Shown here piece by piece: positions 21,975 through 33,519 of a stretch of DNA of 64,000 bases. Each line of letters starts with the position of its first letter. Positions within the stretch are counted from its first letter, which is position 1. Made by a program: the position numbers and the translations under genes. Origin of the DNA: Stomorhina lunata (lineage: Eukaryota; Arthropoda; Insecta; Diptera; Rhiniidae); assembly GCA_933228675.1 (NCBI GenBank), contig OW121744.1, positions 18,495,978 to 18,559,977 on the forward strand. The letters are read 5' to 3'. The notes beneath the pieces are model-generated. The model saw nothing but the letters and a program-made list of their open reading frames with translations. It made no database searches and was not told the DNA's origin.

Positions 21975-22470
21975 TCGAGTAATTGGACATATAATTGCCG
22001 TCATCATTGATTTGGTCAGGCGTACAAATTTGGTGTTTTTATTTGATACCAAAAATTTGAAAAAAGTACTTTTTAATAAAAATGTACGCACTTCATTACG
22101 ACTCTTATACATCTCAATTTCCTCGAACACACGTCTCTCCATTTCTTTCTTTTCTCTTCGGAACAGGCGTTTTTCTTTCCTCCTTTTCTCTCGATATCTT
22201 CCTAAAGTTCGACAGAGTTGCCCTGTAGGCTGCATTTTCCTCAGCGTACCAAGAGTTTTTAGGAAGAGGGCTTGGGAATAAAAAAGATTTTGCAGCAGCT
22301 TTCTTAGAGTTGGCAAAATGTTGCCATAGATCGCTGATGTCGTTGGAACTAGAAAAATTTTCTCCGAGTAATTGAGGTATTCGTTGCGAGTAATCGGTGG
22401 CAATTTGATGGGATTGTAGCTTGTTGATGTAAAATTTTCATTGCGCTTCTGCTTTCCTGTAGGAAGCATT
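21975..22470 (-). mobile_element. Non-LTR retrotransposon ORF2 fragment (endonuclease-RT linker)
   Basis: Minus-strand translation gives a frameshifted but recognisable linker: DLWQHFANSKKAAAKSFLFP in one frame and RYREKRRKEKRLFRREKKEM, ERRVFEEIEMYKSRNEV in another. Highly basic and helical. It matches the region between endonuclease and reverse transcriptase in RTE-like or related elements. Probably the same family as the fragment at 18.0 kb, opposite strand. Confidence 0.72.
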
Positions 22471-22494
22471 ACTTAAATTTTATGATTTCTTGGG

Positions 22495-22800
22495 ACCTAT
22501 ACCTTGGACGTACCAACACCACAACGCTCCGATTCATACCGCCAGAGCAGTTAAACAATGGATTAATCAAGAAGGTGTTCAACTTTTGGATTGGCCCCTA
22601 CATTCTCCAGACCTGAATCCAATTTAAAGTATTGCAAATAAAGTTTATGAAGTAGGAAAACAATTTGAGACGATATAAACTATAATGGATGTAATATCGG
22701 AAGCATGAAGTTCAATTTCGCTAAATTACTTAGAGTCATTATACAAGTCGATGTCAAATCACATTTTTGAGGTTATCTCTAAAAGTAGTGGTAGTACTCA
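22495..22800 (+). mobile_element. Tc1-like transposase C-terminal remnant
   Basis: Translates as HHNAPIHTARAVKQWINQEG, VQLLDWPLHSPDLNPI, then a stop where ENVW is expected, then NKVYEVGKQFETI, and after a frame break SSISLNYLESLYKSMSNHIF. This is the classic second catalytic Asp region and DLNPIE block of Tc1 transposases, with the third acidic residue replaced by the stop. Dead. Confidence 0.88.
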
Positions 22801-23724
22801 TTACTAATTGAATGCTAGAAGATAATTACTTTAATTTTTATAACCTACAATTAAATTTTTTTTTAAGTTAAAAAAAATTTTGTATTTGAAAATGAATCCG
22901 TGTTTTAAATTCAATGACAATCGGTGCACATTTACCAAACACCATAAAAACCCTATTTACCGAAAACAGTTTTTTTCCATGTCCGATGAATCCTTAGGAC
23001 AATGCCCAAATATTTATTAAAATTATGTAAATATCGTTTTTAAAAACATTAAAGCGTGTATTCTTCCAGAAACCAATTTAATAAACAAATCACGCTTTCA
23101 AAAAATAACAGTCATTAATTTAAAAATGGTTCAAATAATTACAAACATACATACTTACATAACAGCCACTTACATTAGTTTTAATTGAATAAATGTAAAA
23201 CCAAATACAAAGGAAAAACATTTTCTAAACGTCATTTTTTTTTCATTTTTGGTAATTTATAGGTGTTTTGCGGACAAAATTTACAGAAAAAAAGAAATTA
23301 CGTCAAATAAAATTAATGATTACATAAATCAATTTAAATGAATGTTTTCCTAAACCGTTCGTTCGTTTTAAATTAAATATTCACACATGCATAGAAAACT
23401 TAGAAGCCCGACAGTTATGCAACGCCACGCTATAACAAAATATTGTTCATTGGCAACGCTGTATGATTTTCTTATTTATGCGACGTTGTTTTTAATCGGT
23501 ATTGTGTTTTTATTCAGAAAGGGTCATATCACGCTGTTTTAGAACTTCTTTGAGTTCTATATACTTAGTCTTATTTACATTTCTCTAATTTTTGTATTTC
23601 TTCTGAAAAATATGATTTTCGAGGTCATCAAAATATAAACTTTTTGTAGTTGGAAATATTTCTTCAAATTTGGGAACAAGAAATAGTCACACGGGGTTAA
23701 ATATGGAGAAGGTGTAATTAGTAG
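22801..23724. other. AT-rich DNA without recognised features
   Basis: No coding sequence or repeat recognised on either strand before the satellite array begins. Confidence 0.5.
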
Positions 23725-25850
23725 CCCAAATTTTTCTGTAAAAAAATTTTTGATAAAAAAATTTTCTATAAATATATAATTTTAGATAAAAAAATTTCTA
23801 TGTAGAAATTTTAGATAAAAAAATTTCTATAGAAACATTTTTGATAAAAAAATTTTCAATAGAACAATTTTTGATAAAAAAATTTTCTATAAAAAAATTT
23901 TTGATAAAAAAATTTTCTATATAAATATTTAAGATAAAAAAATTTTCCATACAAACATTTTTGATAGAAAAATTTTGGATAAAAAGATTTTCCATAGAAA
24001 ATTTTTTGATAAAAAAAATTTTTCATAGAAAAATTTTTGATAAAAAAATTTCCATAGAAAAATTTTTGATAAAAAAAAATTTTCTATAAAAAAATTTTTG
24101 ATTAAAATTTTCTGAAGAAAAAAAAGAAACATTCATAAAAAAATTTTCTATATAAAAATTTAATATCAAAAAATTTCTATAGAAAAATTTTTGATAAAAA
24201 AATTTTCTATAGAAAAATTTTTCATTAAAAAAAATTTTCTATAGAAAAATTTTTGATAAAAAATTTTCTATAGGAAAATTTTTGAAAAAAAATTTTCTAT
24301 AGAAAAATTTTTGATAAGAAAATTTTCTATACAAACATTTTTGATAAAAAATTTTGTATCGAACAATTTTCAATAAAAAAATTTTCAATAGAAAAATTTA
24401 GAAAATATAGAAAAATTTTTGATAAAAAAAATTTTAAATAGAAAAATTTTTTTCAATAAATTTTTTATAGAAAAATTTTTTTAAATAAATTTTTTATAGA
24501 AAAATTTTTGATTAACAAATTTTCTATACAAAAATTGTTGATAAACAAATTTTCTATAGAAACATTTTTGATAAAAAAATTTTCTGTAGAAAAATTTTTG
24601 ATAAAAAAATTTTCTATAGCAAAATTTTTGATAAAAAAAATTTTTTATAGAATAATTTTTGATAAAAAAAATTTTTTATAGAAAAATTTTTGATAAAAAA
24701 ATTTTCTATAGAAAAATTTTTGATAAAAAAAATTTTCTATAGAAAAATTTTTGATAAAAAAATTTTCTATAGAAAAATTTTTGATAAAAAAAATTTTCTA
24801 TAGAAAAATTTTTGATAAAAAAATTTTTGATAAAAAATTTTCTATAGACAAATTGTTGATAATAATATTTTCCGTAGAAAAAATTTTGATAAAAAAATTT
24901 TCTATAGAAAAATTTTTGATAAAAAATTTTCTATAGAAAAATTTTTGATAAAAAAATTTTCTATAGAAAAATTTTTGATAAAAAATTTTCTATAGAAAAA
25001 TTGTTGATAAAAAATTTTCTATAGAAAAATTTTTGATAAAAAAATTTTCTATAGACAAATTTTTGATAAAAAAATTTTCTATAGACAAATTTTTGATAAA
25101 AAAATTTTCTATAGAAAAATTTGTGATAACAAAATTTTCTATAGAAAAATTTTTGATAAAAAATTTTCTATAGAAAAATTTTTGATAAAAAAATTTTCTA
25201 TAGAAAAATTTTTGATAAAAAAATTTTCTATACAAACATTTTTGATAAAAAATTTTGTATAGAACAATTTTCAATAAAAACAATTTCCTATAGAAAAATT
25301 TTTAATAAAAAAATTTTATACAGAAAAATTGTTGATAAAAAATTTTCTATAGAAAAATTTTTGATAAAAAAATTTTTGATAAACAAATTTTCTATAGAAA
25401 AGTTTTTAATAAAAAAATTTTCTATAGAAAAATTTTTGATAAAAAAATTTTCTTTAGAAAAATTTTTGATAAAAAATTTTCTATAGAAAAATTTTTGATA
25501 AAAAATTTTCTATAGAAAAATTTTTGATAAAAAATTTTCTATAGAAAAATTTTTGATAAGAAAATTTTCTATACAAACATTTTTGATAAAAAGTTTTGTA
25601 TAGAAAAATTTTCAATAAAAACAATTTCCTATAGAAAAATTTTTGATAAAAAAATTTTATATAGAAAAATTTTTGATAAAAAATTTTCTATAGAAAAATT
25701 TTTGATAAAAAAAATTTTATAAATAAAAATTTTTGATAAAAAAAATTTCTATAGAAACATTTTTGATAAGTTTTCTATAGAAACATTTTTGATAAAAAAG
25801 AATTTTCTATAGAAAAAATTTTTTTCTAAAAAAAAAAAATTCTTTTATAT
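23725..25850. repeat. AT-rich 30 bp satellite array (array 3)
   Basis: About 70 copies of a 30 bp unit GATAAAAAAATTTTCTATAG followed by AAAAATTTTT. The central block 24660-25560 is the most homogeneous and the edges decay (TATAAA, ACAATT variants). The tag between cores is TTGAT instead of TCGGT, distinguishing it from the arrays at 43-52 kb. Long open frames here are artefacts of the unit length being a multiple of three. Confidence 0.96.
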
Positions 25851-26479
25851 CGAAGTTTAAAAACCACATCTTCTTTAAGCCGATCCTGGTTTTCTGTCGA
25901 TCCTCTATTTAAGTGGTTTCCGGAGTTGGGGTTATGTGAGAGCTATGGTCAAATTTAGGCCAAATGTAACAAAATAATTTCTCAAATCACTAGTTTTAAC
26001 ATCAATGGAATTCTTGGATCTACCTGGTATATTTAAATATGCCATTTAAATAGCGTTACGTTTATTTAAATATGCATCCACATATGTACATATTTCTATA
26101 TAAGTATATATGTAGATATGTATATAAATATTTAAATATAGAGCTTAATGTAATTTATTCTAAACTATTCTATGTTAGACATCATATTTTATTGAAATGC
26201 ATCCCAAAAATTAAGTTAAGAAGAAAATAATTTTACATTTGGTTTTAATTAGTAAAACATAACTTAATGATTTGCTTGAAAGTTACTAAAAATTTTATAA
26301 TTATTCTGGTATGTTATTTTAAAATTATTTCTAAAATAAGTAAACTTCATTTAGAGGGTGTTCTCTGATTAAAGTTTATAATGAGGATTAAAAATACATG
26401 ACAATTTTTTGTTAGTTCAACCTTAGTATTTTAGAATACACAAAATTTTAAAACGAAATTATAAAAGTGTTTGGGGCTA
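25851..26479. other. AT-rich DNA without supported gene
   Basis: Contains a short DINE-like phrase at about 25935-25960 (GAGCTATGGTCAAATTTAGG) and TATATA-rich DNA at 26080-26140. Nothing else recognised. Confidence 0.5.
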
Positions 26480-26660
26480 CTTAGTGGTCTCGTATCCTAC
26501 GAATAATGAGATGCCACTAACAAATAATCCACTTCAAACTGTGCTTTTTTTCTGGCTGCATTGGCAACTCTTGCAATGCTTTTTTCTGCTCTTCACGCCA
26601 AGTACGGCAATTTTGCTTCGTCGCTGAATTACTCTTTTGCAGATGTTACAAATATTTATG
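26480..26660 (-). mobile_element. Tc1/mariner-superfamily transposase scrap
   Basis: Minus-strand translation KQNCRTWREEQKKALQELPM followed by QPEKKHSLKW resembles the NKQNCRIW...NPQ....PLHPEKVTVWC block between the first and second catalytic Asp of IS630/Tc1/mariner transposases. Short and from a different family than the adjacent copy at 26.8 kb. Confidence 0.5.
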
Positions 26661-26799
26661 ATTCGTATTTATTCAGTTACATTGAACCCAATAGGCACGA
26701 ATAAAACGCTAAATTTGGACCTATTACTAGCCTCTAAATAATGTCGAGCAACTAGGGTTGATTTTAATCCCAGAAATACCCTATGTTGAATATAATATA

Positions 26800-27765
26800 A
26801 CGGGTTATCCATTTTGCGGATCAAAAGTGAACGTACACATATAAAATATTTTTTCATGATATTTCTTTTTTATTGTAAAGTTTGAACGTGAAACACTACA
26901 TCATTTTAATATCCATCACGCAAAATGTTGTAAGCATTGATTCTTTTGAGGTAATTTTCGACCACTTTTTAACACATGTTGGGCGATATTTCAGCCATAA
27001 CTTGACGAATGTTGGTTTTTAAGTGCTCAAGAGTTAAAGGTTTACCTGCATAAACACGGACTTTCGCTTAGCCCCACAAAAAAAGTCTAATGGCCAGTTG
27101 ATATCGTCACGACAAGAAATTGCGCGGCCAGGAAATGTCTCTTGCAATAAAGCCATATTCGCTCGAGTTGTCTGGCATGTGACAACGTCTTGTTGAAACC
27201 ACATATTCTTCAAGTCGTATTCTTCAATAGCAGGCAAAAAAAAAAATTCGGTTATCATATGACCATAACGCTTCGAATTTACGATGACAGTCGTTCCATC
27301 GTCGTTTTCAAAGAAGTAAGGTCCAAACATACCTTCGGTGAGAAATGTGCTACATCGCTGAAGAAAATTTTGTTCGAAAAATCGCCGTCCACCGCCTGTT
27401 GTTCAAGCACCCATTCCAAGTATCTACGACTTTGTGAATGGTCAGCTGGCTTCAGTTGTTTTGTGAGCTGGACTTTATATGGATGTTGGTGTAGATCTAA
27501 ATGCAAAATACGCCATAATGTGCCCTAAGGTAGTCTAAATTCCTGAGAGCTACATGGAATCGACACATTCGTGTCTTCGGCAACACTTTTACTTACAGCA
27601 ACGATATTTTCAGCGGAGCGAGTGAAACGATGATGCACGGGTCTTACAATATTTGTAACCGCTCCAGTCTCTTCAAATTTCTGCACAATTTTGCCAATTG
27701 CTTGCGTAGTTGGACGATTATGTAAACCATAATCCCCTCTTAAAGCACGTGACTGGGGCTAGAAC
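26800..27765 (-). pseudogene. Tc1/mariner-superfamily (IS630-like) element, dead transposase
   Basis: Starts with the terminal motif CGGGTTATCCATTTTGCGG at 26801. Transposase blocks read on the minus strand: NRPTTQAIGKIVQKFEETG, HLDLHQHPYKVQLTKQLKPA, LEQQAVDGDFSNKIFFSDVA (first catalytic Asp block, E changed to V), GPYFFENDDGTTVIVNSKRY, MWFQQDVVTCQTTRANMALL, then a deletion where PPRSCDLTP with the third catalytic Asp should be. Several frameshifts. Family members occur at 32.0, 36.5, 57.2 and 60 kb. Confidence 0.9.
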
Positions 27766-28017
27766 TCAAGCATATTTTGAAATTTTGTGCTTAGTAGTCG
27801 ACGTAGTAATTAACTATTTATACCACTTACATCCGACCCAAAATAGAATACAACCCTCATGTATAGGCCGGTGCTTTAGAGGAAGTGGGGTGGACAACTC
27901 TATTGATTCTTTAGCATTTGGGTTGTATCTCACTGTTCTATCGATATTATAATGGTATGTGTTCGAGTGATATCGGGGACCTTTTTTTTTCCAAAACCAG
28001 TGCTTTGATATGTTTTA

Positions 28018-28990
28018 AGGTGGGAGGCCAATGTACGCGGCAAGCGGCTCAGATCGGCAATCAGCTGTGTTTCAGGGTTGCCAGATTTAATTATATCCTA
28101 CTTTGTTTTTTTTATACCCTTCACCGCCATAGGTGGAAAGGGTATTATAAGTTTGTGCTGATGTTTGTAACGCATAGAAATATGTGTCTTAGATCCACCT
28201 TTTAGTATACCAATAGGCTTAGAATCACTTTCTGAGTCGATTTAGCGATGTCCGTCCGTCCGTCTGGCTGGCTGGACCCCCATTTAAACCTTGTAATCAA
28301 AGTACAGGTCGCAATTCTAAAGATAATTTGTTGAAATTTGGCACAGATCATTTTTTTTTGATAGTGGGAGGCTATTAAAATTCGTCAAAATCGGTCCGTT
28401 ATTTATGAGACCTGCCATAGGTCCCACTTCCCGGAATTGATATTTTGGCCACAAATATCGATATTTTTTCATGAAATTTAAAACAAATACTGCTTATGTA
28501 AACCAAAATCACTGCACCAAATTTCGGAATCGGTCCACATTTGACCATAGCTCATATACAAACTCTTCTCTCAAAACGCCCTAATGAAACAAAACTCACT
28601 AAAACGCTCGTAAATCTGAAGATAATGAGAATTTTGAGTTTATTTTTTGCATACATATTTTTTGTAAAAATTGTAATTTGCCAAATTTCGAGATAATCTG
28701 TCCACATTTGACCCTAGCTCTCATATAAGTCCAAATGACGGAAACAGCTTCAATATGTATTTAAATTTTGAGAAAATGTTTGTATGATGCCAAAAATTTA
28801 GCAAATATTTGTCTTTATACAGGAAAAAGAACACCTTTGACCTTAGTGGTGAAGGGTATCGTATGGTCGGGCTTGTCCGGCTATACCACTTTCTTACTTT
28901 TAAACATTTTTGTGAACAAAACCACGTTTTATACACTGGTAATACTACGACCTTCCGCAATCGGATGCCGCGTGTATTGGCCTCCCACCT
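28018..28990. mobile_element. Harbinger-like MITE, second copy, interrupted by a DINE-like element
   Basis: Termini AGGTGGGAGGCCAATGTACG (28018) and the inverse of AGGTGGGAGGCCAATACACG (ending 28990), flanked by TTA on both sides (28015-28017, 28991-28993). Outer pieces 28018-28102 and 28901-28990 align to the 264 bp copy at 19681-19944 (GCCAGATTTAATTATATCCT; AACATTTTTGTGAACAA; CTGGTAATACTACGACC). Confidence 0.88.
28107..28900 (+). mobile_element. Complete INE-1/DINE-1-like element inserted in a MITE
   Basis: About 790 bp from TTTTATACCCTTCACCGCCA to GGTGAAGGGTATCGTATGGT, CGGGCTTGTCCGGCTATACC and ACTTTCTTACTT. The terminal ATACCCTTCACC / GGTGAAGGGTAT inverse repeats and 3' hairpin are intact. 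Insertion into a T-rich site agrees with Helentron-type behaviour. No protein coded; mobilisation in trans is inferred. Confidence 0.92.
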
Positions 28991-29426
28991 TTACTCGTAT
29001 GTCGCCTAGGACTTACCCATTTGTTTTCGCACAACCTACTATAGAGAAAATTTGTTTTTTAGCCGGAATAAAGATTCAGCAGAGGTTTTTTCGCTTATTT
29101 ATGACATTAAATCGGATGTCCACAAGCATTACTTCCTCTGTCCTTCTCCACATAGCCTTTTTCCCTAGTTTCATTAAAATGCAATGAACAAGTAGGGGTC
29201 ATCCCCTGAGTCCTAGTCCAATAATAGACAAAGAATGGGTTCACACATTACCAAGATATTGAAAATAAAAAAAGGAACTTTAACGATTAAATGTTAGTAG
29301 AAGTTGTCTATATGGAAATGCTTATACGAGGGTAGCTTTTTATATCATCTGACAACAATATATATCATCTGAAAAGCAATAAATCCATTTTCCTTGATAA
29401 ATATGCATTTATAATTTCGCAACATT

Positions 29427-29495
29427 AAAGCCAACCCTTGAGGCCCTATGCTCTACTGGGAATCATGGATAACAGACAGAAAAAAAGCCAACCCT
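29427..29495 (+). mobile_element. 45 bp RTE-like retrotransposon footprint with 12 bp target duplication
   Basis: AAAGCCAACCCT occurs at 29427-29438 and again at 29484-29495. Between them lie 45 bp starting TGAGGCCCTATGCTCTACTG, the same 3' terminus seen at 18679 and (inverse) 37585. A nearly completely 5'-truncated target-primed insertion. Confidence 0.85.
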
Positions 29496-30345
29496 CGTAT
29501 GCCTCGATTTTGTTTTATTATAACATTTCTACATTTCAATGCAGCAAAGTTTGAATTTAACAAAAATGGAGATAATGTTAGTAAATATTTAATTGTACTT
29601 GTATGCACAATGGACATGTGAATAAATATTTACATGTGTAAAATTTAGATGATACTAAAATTTTCTTTTTTTGTTTTTTGTAATTGTTTCCAACCTAAAA
29701 TACAATGTGAAATGATAAAAACAATTTAATTTGTAATTGTTGTTTTGAGCTTTGTTTTAATTTCATTTTGCCCCGAAACAAATTCAACCAAAAATAAAAT
29801 TGTTAGAACGAAATGAATTTGCAAATTACCACATAAATTTGAATATTAGGGAGGTACAAAATGTTTTTTTTTTCTTAAGAGTAAATTTAATATTTCGAAA
29901 TATTCAAAAGTTGATAATTCCTCTGATAGGTTCTGTATAACAGTTATGTTTTGTTGGAGAAGCGCACAACAAACATACGAATAATTCTTGGGCCCGACTT
30001 GAAGTTTATATGGGGAAAAATCAAATAGTTTTTATTCCTTTGAAACCGTCTTTTAACTCGAATAATTTTTGTATCTTTAGGAGTTCGGAAAATCTAATTA
30101 CAGATTTTGAACTCGCGAAACTTCAGGTATACCGAACACAATATCTTAGTAGCGCAAGTTTTCGCTTCTGCTTGCCCCCTAATAATGTTCCTAGAAATAT
30201 TTGTATCCCGAAATACATTAAAATTTATTTACAGGATAGCGGTGGGGTAAACATTATATTTTTCAGTAAATGCAAATTCCCAGGTACATTATTACCACAG
30301 TGCAATGCGTTTTAGGGGAATTAAATCTTTTCTAATTCCCAAATA
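29496..30345. other. AT-rich DNA without supported gene
   Basis: An open frame of about 100 codons at 30010-30315 has no recognisable domain or splice context and is not called. Nothing else seen. Confidence 0.5.
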
Positions 30346-30440
30346 TATGTAACGGGTTATCCATTTTGTGGTTTCAGAAGTGAACGTAAATAAAACACAT
30401 ATAATATATTTATTTTCATGATATTTATTTTTTATTATCT
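30346..30440 (-). mobile_element. Terminal fragment of the Tc1/mariner-superfamily element
   Basis: AACGGGTTATCCATTTTGTG then GTTTCAGAAGTGAACG. This is the terminal repeat seen at 26801, 32700 (inverse), 37440 (inverse) and 57181. Only the end remains; a TA microsatellite follows. Confidence 0.8.
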
Positions 30441-30458
30441 TATATTCTTAAACGAGCA

Positions 30459-30626
<168 letters not shown>

Positions 30627-32032
30627 ATGGCTACCTCGAAAACGGCTCTAACGATTTTGATAAAATTTGGACAGTGGGTATCTTTTTTGATGTATAGGTC
30701 GAAGAAGAAGGGACTTTTGGAACTTTTGCCTCCAAGAGGGTAAAAACGGGTAAAAAGGGAAAAAAATCGAAAACGCTATATCTCCTAAAGTAATAGGTAT
30801 AGAAACAAAATTAAAATTACGTTTTAAACAACTATGAAAATAAGTGGACAGGCGTTTGGTACTTTTTTAAAACTATGTTCGATAGGGGGTAAAAAAGGGT
30901 GAAAATAGTTTTTTTGGTACCTTTTTAACCCACTCTTATATTTTAAACTAAAGAATATAGAAATAAACTTTGTACTGCAATCAATAGATGTAAAAGAAAC
31001 ATGAAACACGTATTTGGTACTTTTTTGATTTTGGAGCCGAAATGGGTAAAAAAGGGATAAAATGATAACTTAACATCTCCAAAGTAATATGAATAGGAAC
31101 ATTATACATTATGTTAACTGCGTTTTAATAAAATGCACCGAATTCAATTGGCACCAAAAAAGTACCAAATATGCATATGGAACTTTTAGAAATTAGGGAA
31201 TAAAAAGGGGGAAAAATTAGTATTATTTTAAACAAATGAATGTTTGTCTGTATGAATGTTCTTTATAAAATAGTAAACTGTGAATTTGATCATGTTATGC
31301 TCTTTAGCGAAGATGTTGCGGATGAGCCGGCGAAGGTTTTTAAGTTGATAAGACCGATTTCCGACAGATGGCGCCACTGAAAATTACTAAAAATTAATAA
31401 AATCGTAAACTGTACATTTGATCATGCTATGATCTTTAGCAAAATTATAGCGCATGAGCCGGCGAAAGCTTTTTAGTTGGTATGAATAATTTCCCACAGG
31501 TGGCGCCACTGAAATTAACTCAAAGTGAATTTAATCGTAAGCTGTACATTTAATCATGCTATAATCTTCAGCAAAGTTGTTACGGATAAGGCGACGAAGG
31601 TTTATTAATTGCAATGACCAAAGTCCAACAGGAGGCGTCACTGAAAATTACTCAAAATGAATTAAATCGTGAACTGTGCATTTGATCATGTTATAATCAT
31701 TAGAAAAGTTGTAACGCACAAGCAGACGAATTTTTCTTAGTTGGTATGAACAACTTCAGGTGGCGCCACTTAAAACTACTCAAAATGAATTAAATCGTAA
31801 ACTGTGCATTTGATCAGACTATAGTCTTTAGCAAAGTTGTTGCGCATGAGTCGACGGAGGTTTCTGTTGGTATGAATAATTTCCAAAATTATTAAAATGA
31901 GTTAAACTGAAAACTATGCGAACTATGTATTGGTCGGACAAAATAAACTTTATAAAATAAAATATATAAAAACTTTAAAATTTGCCTCAAAATGCTTATC
32001 ATAAAGCTCCGAGCAAGGCTCGGTCAACCAGG
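30627..32032 (+). mobile_element. Non-autonomous Helitron-like element
   Basis: From 'ggctacctcgaaaacggctc' to a 3' end with a hairpin CCGAGC-AAG-GCTCGG (32010-32024), 11 bases before a CTAA end. This is the hairpin-plus-CTRR layout of Helitrons, although the base after CTAA is A rather than the usual T. No helicase sequence. The interior has 'ggtaaaaagggaaaaaaatc'-type A/G-rich spacers and five 132 bp tandem repeats. Confidence 0.6.
31270..31915 (+). repeat. Five tandem copies of a 132 bp unit
   Basis: Units start near 31272, 31405, 31537, 31669 and 31797. Each contains 'aaactgt.catttgatcatg', 'tctttagcaaagttgttgcg', 'gagccggcgaagg' and 'ggtggcgccactgaaa'. Copies are about 80-90% alike by eye, so the array is old. 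Confidence 0.93.
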
Positions 32033-32039
32033 TACTAAA

Positions 32040-32720
32040 GTTTAAACGTTGGCATTATGTGTGAAACATTACATCATTTAAATACCCATCACGCGAAATG
32101 TTGCAAGCATTGTTTCTTTTGAAGTAATTTTCGACCACTTTTTGACACATATTGGGCGGTATTTCAGGCATAACTTGACGAATGTTGGTTTTTAAGTGCT
32201 TAAGAGTTAAAGGTTTATCTTTTAAGTCTAATGGTGTCAAATCGCATGATTTTGGTGGCCAGTTGATATCGCCACGACGAGAAGTTACGCGGTCTCTTGC
32301 ACCGTCTTGTTGAAACCACATATTCTCCAAGTCGTATTTTTCAATAGCAGGCAAAAACAAGTCGGTTATCATATGACCATAACTCTCCGAATTCACGGAA
32401 TCGACACATTCAGGTCTTCGGCAACACTTTTATTTACAGCAGCGATATTTTCAGCGGAACGAGCGAATCATCGTTTCGGCCTTACAATATTTGTAATCGC
32501 TCCAGTCTCTTCAAATTTCTTCAAAATTTTGTAGTTGGACGATTATGCCAACCATAAACTCCAATTAAAGCACGATATGTCGCTTTTGCAGAATCACAAT
32601 TTTTGTAGTATATTTAGATAATTTTAATGCCAGACTTTTAACTAAAAAGAAACAAATTTGACAGATGTCGAATTCCAGTCCTATAGTTTTGAAACCACGA
32701 AATGGATAACCTGATATATG
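32040..32720 (-). pseudogene. Tc1/mariner-superfamily element, internally deleted transposase
   Basis: The minus-strand terminal repeat lies at 32683-32712 (inverse of GGTTATCCATTTCGTGGTTT). N-terminal pieces are followed by a jump to NSESYGHMITDLFLPAIEKY, DLENMWFQQDGARD, a deletion, SRRGDINWPPKSCDLTPLD, and a near-intact C-terminal part ending in CNISRDGYLNDVMFHT. Second and third Asp blocks are present but the spacing between them is destroyed. Confidence 0.9.
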
Positions 32721-33440
32721 ACATTGATATTCTGGGACGCACTTTGCGCGAGGTAACTGCCGCCTTATCCAGTATCGAGAAGGAATCAAACAGAATGTAA
32801 ATGAATCAAACCACTAGAATTGGATCACACGTGTCCTTCGAGAACTATAGCTTCGAAGTTGTAAAATAATTTGTATACCTTGGCACCGCTGTGAACATCA
32901 ACAACGATATAAACTTCGAAATCAAACGTAGAATCATACTTGCCAATTGATGCTATTTTGGCCTAAGCGAACAGTTAAGAAATGAAGTCCTCTCCGTAAA
33001 AACTAAAATTACGCTCTACAAAACGATACTACTCGTGTTATTGTATAGTGCTTAATCATGGGCACTTGCACAGGCAGACAGAAGCTATCCTTGGAGTGTT
33101 TGAGAGGTAAATTCTACGAAAAATCTTTGGACCAATCTGCATTAACAATGAGTATCGACACCGAATGAACCATGAGCTGTATGAGTTATACGCTGACATA
33201 GTGAAACGCATTAAGCAACAGCGGTTGCGTTGGCTAGGACATGTTGTGAAAATGGATGAAAGTACTCCGGCAAGAAAAGTGTTCGATAATGATAGTGAGG
33301 GAAGAAGATGGCGTCCAAAACTTCGCTAGAAAGACTAAGTAGAAGAAAATCTTTCAAAATTAAAGAATATGCGCACAGGAAAGAGGCGCATGGAATTCTG
33401 AAATATGCTCGACCTTTGACCTAAACAGGCTGGTAACTAT
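32721..33440 (+). mobile_element. RTE-like reverse transcriptase C-terminal fragment
   Basis: Starts immediately after the transposon end with DIDILGRTLREVTAALSSIE (just after the YADD catalytic box position), then FVYLGTAVNINNDIN-type text with frameshifts, RRIILAN.CYFGLSEQLRNE, KTKITLYKTILLVLLYSA, GVFERKILRKIFGPICINNE, KQQRLRWLGHVVKMDESTPA and GRRWRPKLRW. Matches the tail of RTE-type ORF2. Several stops. Confidence 0.88.
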
Positions 33441-33519
33441 AGGCCATTTAAGCAAGTAATATGACAAACGGATGACAAGTGCAGTAACCACATGACAAGT
33501 GCGATAAAGCCCTGTCACC

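Noticed and set aside
30010..30315. 101-codon plus-strand open frame
   Set aside because: No domain, codon pattern or splice context, and no similarity that I recognise.
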